64,000 bases of DNA from Gordonia sp049847105 (GTDB taxonomy: Bacteria; Actinomycetota; Actinomycetes; Mycobacteriales; Mycobacteriaceae): contig NZ_JBNCNS010000001.1 in NCBI RefSeq assembly GCF_049847105.1, forward strand, positions 992,001 to 1,056,000, read 5' to 3'. Shown one piece after another: positions 60,878-64,000 of this stretch; position 1 is the stretch's first letter; the number at the start of each line of letters is the position of its first letter. Below the pieces are notes generated by a model. That model did no database searches, was not told where the DNA came from, and worked only from the letters and a program-made list of their open reading frames with translations. Position numbers and translations under genes: made by a program.

Positions 60878-61753
60878 ATGGCCGCGGAGTGCGCCACCAC
60901 AGCAATCGGTCGCATGGCCACCCTGCTGGGTGTGTCGGTGTCGGGCTATTACAAGCACCTCAAGTCAACGGTAACAACAGATTTGAGTCCCAACAAACGG
61001 CGCCGCGAGGAGTTGGGTGTGCAGATCACGTCCATCCACAAGGAGTCGCACGGGGTGTACGGGGCGCCTCGAATCACTGCCGAGCTGCGCGCACAGGGCC
61101 AGCTGGTGACCGAGAAGACTGTTGCCAAGATGATGGCCGAGCGAGGTATCGCCGGGATCAGCCCGCGCACGTTCTCACCGCCGACTACGGTCGTCGATCC
61201 GTTCGCCACGTTCCCGCCTGATTTGGTCAACCGGGTCTTCGATCAGGGGCGGATCGATGCGGTCTGGACTTCGGACATCACCTACTTGACCTGCGGCGAA
61301 GGCGACATGTATTTGTGCGCGATCAAAGATGAGCACTCCAAACGGGTGCTGGGGTGGGCGGTCGCTGATCACATGCGTACTGAGTTGGTGACCGATGCGG
61401 TCGAGATGGCGGTGCGGACCCGTGGCGGCCGGGTGCAAGGCACGATTGTGCACTCGGACAGGGGATCTCAATACACCGCTCACACGATGGCCCAGGCATG
61501 TGAACCGCACGGTCTGCTGCGTTCGATGGGCCGGACCGGGGTGTGCTGGGATAATGCGGGTGCCGAATCGCTGTGGTCGACGTTCAAACACGAGCACTAC
61601 TACCGCCACAGCTACGTCCACAAGACCGAATTGATTGCTGCGGTTGACAACTGGATGAATTACTACAACACTACGAGGCGGCACTCAACGATCGAGATGC
61701 TCAGCCCGGTCAACTACGAGATGTCACTGACTGCGGAGCTTCTAGCCGCGTAA
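60878..61753 (+). CDS. IS3 orfB, DDE transposase
   Basis: A 291-residue integrase-core protein. The catalytic DDE residues are in VWTSDITYL, VHSDRGSQY and NAGAESLWSTFKHE. The N-terminus (MATLLGVSVSGYYKHL, then HKESHGVYGAPRITAEL) is the usual IS3 HTH_21 region. In intact elements it is made as an OrfAB fusion by -1 frameshifting at AAAAAAG. ATG at 60878 is the likely free start; the open frame reaches back to 60710. Confidence 0.93.
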   Translation: MAAECATTAIGRMATLLGVSVSGYYKHLKSTVTTDLSPNKRRREELGVQITSIHKESHGVYGAPRITAELRAQGQLVTEKTVAKMMAERGIAGISPRTFSPPTTVVDPFATFPPDLVNRVFDQGRIDAVWTSDITYLTCGEGDMYLCAIKDEHSKRVLGWAVADHMRTELVTDAVEMAVRTRGGRVQGTIVHSDRGSQYTAHTMAQACEPHGLLRSMGRTGVCWDNAGAESLWSTFKHEHYYRHSYVHKTELIAAVDNWMNYYNTTRRHSTIEMLSPVNYEMSLTAELLAA

Positions 61754-61760
61754 ATCACCC

Positions 61761-61783
61761 TCCACTATGCGGGGGGAACCTCA
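61761..61783. repeat. right terminal inverted repeat of the IS3 element
   Basis: Ends GGGGGGAACCTCA, the inverse of the left end. The 3-bp GTG duplication follows directly at 61784-61786. Confidence 0.88.
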
Positions 61784-61786
61784 GTG

Positions 61787-61879
61787 GAACTGGTGGGCAC
61801 ATACGAGGACGTGCTGGTACAGGGCGAAGGCGAGCAGTGGCTGTTCGAGGAACGTGCGCTGTCGTTCGACACCCCGTGA
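61787..61879 (+). pseudogene. SnoaL-like gene, 3' part
   Basis: 30 codons plus stop that continue the frame of 60177-60503 once the insertion and one GTG are removed. They encode a last beta strand (ELVGTYEDVLV, then GEQWLFEERALSFDTP) that suits the fold. It has no start of its own. Confidence 0.88.
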
Positions 61880-61891
61880 CTGCCCAACGAC

Positions 61892-61930
61892 GACGGCCGC
61901 CAGAGCATCGCTCTGGCGGCCGTCTTGTCT
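61892..61930 (+). terminator. intrinsic terminator after the split SnoaL-like gene
   Basis: GACGGCCGCCAGAGC (61892-61906) pairs over 15 bp with GCTCTGGCGGCCGTC (61910-61924) around ATC, followed by TTGTCT. It lies 13 bp past the SnoaL stop and before the convergent gene at 61982. Confidence 0.85.
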
Positions 61931-61981
61931 CGCATCCGACCGGATCTGCCGTATTCCACTGGGTCTCTTGGCATTCGAACG

Positions 61982-62428
61982 CTACGAGTCGATGCGGATA
62001 CGCTCCAACCGCAGCGACCGGACTCGCCACTGGTCGCCCCTGCGGACGTAGGTGTCCCAGTAGTGCCCGTACCCGGTCACGATCGCCGTCCCGTCGGACG
62101 AGGTCCGTTCTAGACTGTCCGACATCGCCCACACCCCGGTCGCGGTGTCGACGCCGGTGATCTCGATCTCCGGAGCGTGGAGATGGTGCACACTGCGCAC
62201 GCCGTCCATGCCGGAGCTGATGCCCTGCACGATCGCATCCCGGCCATCCCACCGAAGGTTCACCTCTGGCGCTTCGAGGACGGCGTCTTCGGTGAAGCAG
62301 TCACGCAACTCCGCCCACTTCTTGGTGTCCAGGAAGCGCGCGACACGTGCGCGCAGGAGCTTGATGGACTCGACGGCCCGCAGCTCCTCGAGCTCGTTCA
62401 GAGTGTTGAGCTCGCCCACCGTTGTCAC
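61982..62428 (-). CDS. SnoaL-like (NTF2-fold) protein
   Basis: A 148-residue SnoaL-like protein with ELRAVESIKLLRARVARFLDTKKWAELRDCFTEDAVLE as the usual opening and YVRRGDQWRVRSLRLERIR as the last strands. Its GTG start overlaps the stop of the Gfo/Idh/MocA gene, so they are translated together. Enzyme, isomerase or accessory subunit roles are all known for this fold; none can be chosen here. Confidence 0.9.
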   Translation of the reverse strand: MTTVGELNTLNELEELRAVESIKLLRARVARFLDTKKWAELRDCFTEDAVLEAPEVNLRWDGRDAIVQGISSGMDGVRSVHHLHAPEIEITGVDTATGVWAMSDSLERTSSDGTAIVTGYGHYWDTYVRRGDQWRVRSLRLERIRIDS

Positions 62429-63525
62429 CGGACTGCCGACGGCTCGCCGACGCCCTGCCTCGAACCGGTCTGCGCCGCGCGCTCGATCGCGTCGAGCAGA
62501 CGATGACGTCGCAGGCCGTGCGTGAAGTCCGGCGCCTGCTGCGCTCCGCCATCGAGGTGCGCTCGGATACGGTCGTACTCGTGCGCGACGGCGTGTGCCG
62601 GCGAGCCGGCGAGGTCCGGGTGATCGTCATAGCCGTCGGGCAACGGGAGTTCGTGAATCTCTTCGTCTCCGTGAGCTCCGGTGATCGTCAACGGATTCGA
62701 CAGCGTCCCGCCGTTGCCTTCGATCCGCAGGAAGCCGTCCGTACCGACGATCTCCCAGAGCAACTTGGTGGAATGGCTGTTGGCACCCCGGAGGTGGATC
62801 GACGCGACCGCGCCGCCGGCGAGGGTGCCGGAAACGGAGATCTCGTCCGCGGCAGTGGCTTCGACGAGTGCCCCCGAGTCGGTGTTGAGGACTCGCGGGT
62901 GGCGTACCGCGGTGGTCGCGCTCACGTCAACGAAGTCGTCGAGGACGTAAGCGAAGGAGTCGACAAGATGCCCGAAGACGATCGAGAGGAGAGTCGCGCC
63001 GTGCGACTTGTCCAGCAGGTACGCGGTGCGGTCCCCGACCGGGCCACCCCAAGGACCCGACGTCGCGAGCAGACTCGTCGACACGACGTCGCCGACGAAT
63101 CCATCCGCGATCAGGTCACGCAGGTATCGCACGGCCGGAGCCGCTGTCCCCTGGAAGCCGACGAACACGTCGGCACCCTCCGCGGCGCGCACCAGTTCCT
63201 CCGCCTCGGCGACGCCGTTGGCGAGTGGCCATTCGCAGAGGACGGGTTTCCCCGCTCCCAGCGCCTTGAGGACCAGGTCTCGATGCTCGGGCACCTTCAC
63301 CGCGATCACCACGAGGTCCACGTCGTCGCACTGCGCGAGTTCTTCGACGCTCGCGAAGGCCCGCGGCACCCCATATGCTTCGGCGGCCGCCTGTGCCGAG
63401 GCCGCAGAACTCGTTGCAATGGCGCTGATCTCGAAACCTTCGGCGGCCCGCAACGCGGGGAGATGGCCGTAGGACGCCCAGCTTCCTGACGCGCTGAGAC
63501 CGACCACACCGACTCGTAATGTCAC
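62425..63525 (-). CDS. Gfo/Idh/MocA-family oxidoreductase
   Basis: A 366-residue NAD(P)-dependent oxidoreductase. VGVVGLSASGSWASYGHLPAL is the cofactor-binding start (a Gal80-like variant of GxGxxG). KPVLCEWPLANGVAEAEEL replaces the EKP motif with CEW, so the usual catalytic Lys is absent and Glu remains. The C-terminal domain contains HGATLLSIVFGHLVD with the conserved His pair. The substrate is unknown; the family acts on sugars, inositols and other polyols, and variants without Lys can be regulators. It overlaps the SnoaL-like gene downstream. Confidence 0.88.
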   Translation of the reverse strand: MTLRVGVVGLSASGSWASYGHLPALRAAEGFEISAIATSSAASAQAAAEAYGVPRAFASVEELAQCDDVDLVVIAVKVPEHRDLVLKALGAGKPVLCEWPLANGVAEAEELVRAAEGADVFVGFQGTAAPAVRYLRDLIADGFVGDVVSTSLLATSGPWGGPVGDRTAYLLDKSHGATLLSIVFGHLVDSFAYVLDDFVDVSATTAVRHPRVLNTDSGALVEATAADEISVSGTLAGGAVASIHLRGANSHSTKLLWEIVGTDGFLRIEGNGGTLSNPLTITGAHGDEEIHELPLPDGYDDHPDLAGSPAHAVAHEYDRIRAHLDGGAQQAPDFTHGLRRHRLLDAIERAAQTGSRQGVGEPSAVR

Positions 63526-63599
63526 TGTCAGAACCTATCCACTCGATGAATTGTCGGCGCCCGAGTGGTCTCGGACGCTCATTTGCCGGGACGATGTCC

Positions 63600-64000
63600 C
63601 TAGGAGAAGGACCCGATCTTGTCGGCCGACTCGCCGCCGACATGGAAGCGCCCGCCGTCGACTCGCAGCATCGATCCGGTGACCCATCGCGCGTCTGGGC
63701 CCAAGAGGTAGATCACCGCGCCGGCGATATCGGTCGGTTCCCCTAGTCGCTGCATCGGCACCAAACCGGCCTCGGCGACTCCGCGCTCGCCCTCCCAGAT
63801 CGGCGCGGCGAGATCGGTTTTGATGATGCCCGGTTCTATCGTGTTGACGGTGACCCCGCGCGGTCCCAGCTCGCGGGCCAGAGTGAAGGTCAGACTCTCG
63901 AGAGTCGCCTTTCCCGCGGTGTAGATCCCCGCCGCCTCGTGAACACGCCGCGCCCCAGCCGAGGAGATGTTGACCACGGCCGATCCGTTGGGAAGCCCGA
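63600..64000 (-). CDS. short-chain dehydrogenase (partial, 5' end outside window)
   Basis: The C-terminal 132 or so residues of an SDR; the frame continues past the right edge. VVNISSAG holds the catalytic Ser, YTAGK the Tyr/Lys pair, and VNTIEPGIIKTDLA and DARWVTGSMLRVDGG are the usual late motifs. The cofactor-binding half is not visible. A 74-bp gap separates it from the Gfo/Idh/MocA gene on the same strand. Confidence 0.9.
   Translation of the reverse strand, partial: GLPNGSAVVNISSAGARRVHEAAGIYTAGKATLESLTFTLARELGPRGVTVNTIEPGIIKTDLAAPIWEGERGVAEAGLVPMQRLGEPTDIAGAVIYLLGPDARWVTGSMLRVDGGRFHVGGESADKIGSFS

Larger units (their letters stand above)
60504..61783 (+). mobile_element. IS3-family insertion sequence
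   Basis: A 1280-bp element bounded by imperfect inverted repeats and a 3-bp GTG duplication. It carries orfA and orfB in different frames with the slippery run AAAAAAG (60822-60828) typical of programmed frameshifting. It is inserted in a SnoaL-like gene. The orfA frame is broken (see that entry), so the copy may no longer move by itself. Confidence 0.95.

Noticed and set aside
1..64000. CRISPR arrays, tRNA or rRNA genes, prophage
   Set aside because: No regularly spaced repeats, tRNA-like cloverleaf ends, rRNA-like sequence or phage structural genes were noticed. A tRNA scan would be decisive.

Overview
The window is GC-rich actinobacterial DNA. Mycofactocin-type SDRs, IclR/TetR/FadR regulators, Ltp2- and HsaC-like enzymes and CaiB-type CoA transferases point to a mycolic-acid-containing genus such as Rhodococcus, Gordonia, Nocardia or Mycolicibacterium; this is inferred from gene families, not from a marker gene. 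Nearly all of it is accessory catabolic DNA: about 50 enzymes, transporters and regulators for activating, oxidising, cleaving and beta-oxidising a hydrophobic, probably alicyclic or terpenoid/steroid-like, substrate. No rRNA, tRNA, CRISPR or phage genes were seen.

Layout. (1) 1-5.0 kb, minus strand: a KstD-like flavoprotein (cut by the window edge), cytochrome P450, 3Fe-4S ferredoxin, ferredoxin reductase and SDR, divergent from a TetR regulator at 5.8 kb. (2) 6.9-12.3 kb, plus strand: an atypical crotonase, a double CaiB/BaiF CoA transferase, a small protein, a degenerate RibB-like protein and an IclR regulator. (3) 12.4-15.6 kb, minus strand: a Baeyer-Villiger-type monooxygenase and an LLM flavin monooxygenase, followed by a 1.6 kb gene desert with a decayed IS481-type transposase. 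(4) 17.2-30.5 kb: a high-affinity uptake system with three paralogous LivK-like lipoproteins, one LivH-LivM-LivG fusion and one LivF. Inside this block are an IclR regulator and a ferredoxin/Rieske oxygenase/extradiol dioxygenase trio. (5) 30.7-40 kb: short transcription units (isochorismatase-like, SnoaL-like, mycofactocin-type SDRs, acyl-CoA synthetase, two flavin split-barrel proteins, FadR-type regulator, TIM-barrel isomerase, 3-hydroxyisobutyrate-dehydrogenase-like). (6) 40.1-45.8 kb, plus strand: amidohydrolase, small acidic protein, DUF35-thiolase fusion, CoA transferase and thiolase. (7) 45.9-50.9 kb: SDR, AMACR-type racemase, and a beta-oxidation operon of acyl-CoA dehydrogenase, HSD10-like dehydrogenase and enoyl-CoA hydratase. 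(8) 50.9-59.1 kb, minus strand: quinone reductase, two SDRs, an ACAD10/11-like dehydrogenase, TetR, an APH-fold kinase, acyl-CoA synthetase and a tyrosine-phosphatase-like protein. (9) 59.4-64 kb: HSD10-like SDR, a SnoaL-like gene split by an IS3 element, another SnoaL-like gene, a Gfo/Idh/MocA oxidoreductase and a partial SDR.

A reading that fits the parts (inference): uptake by the ABC system; oxidation by P450, Rieske and SDR enzymes; Baeyer-Villiger conversion of a cyclic ketone to a lactone; CoA activation by ligases and CoA transferases; epimerisation by the racemase; removal of a 4-hydroxyl by the kinase/ACAD10-11-like pair, as in lactone and levulinate catabolism; then beta-oxidation and thiolytic or aldolytic cleavage. 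Two recurring operator-like motifs suggest that the scattered units form at least two regulons.
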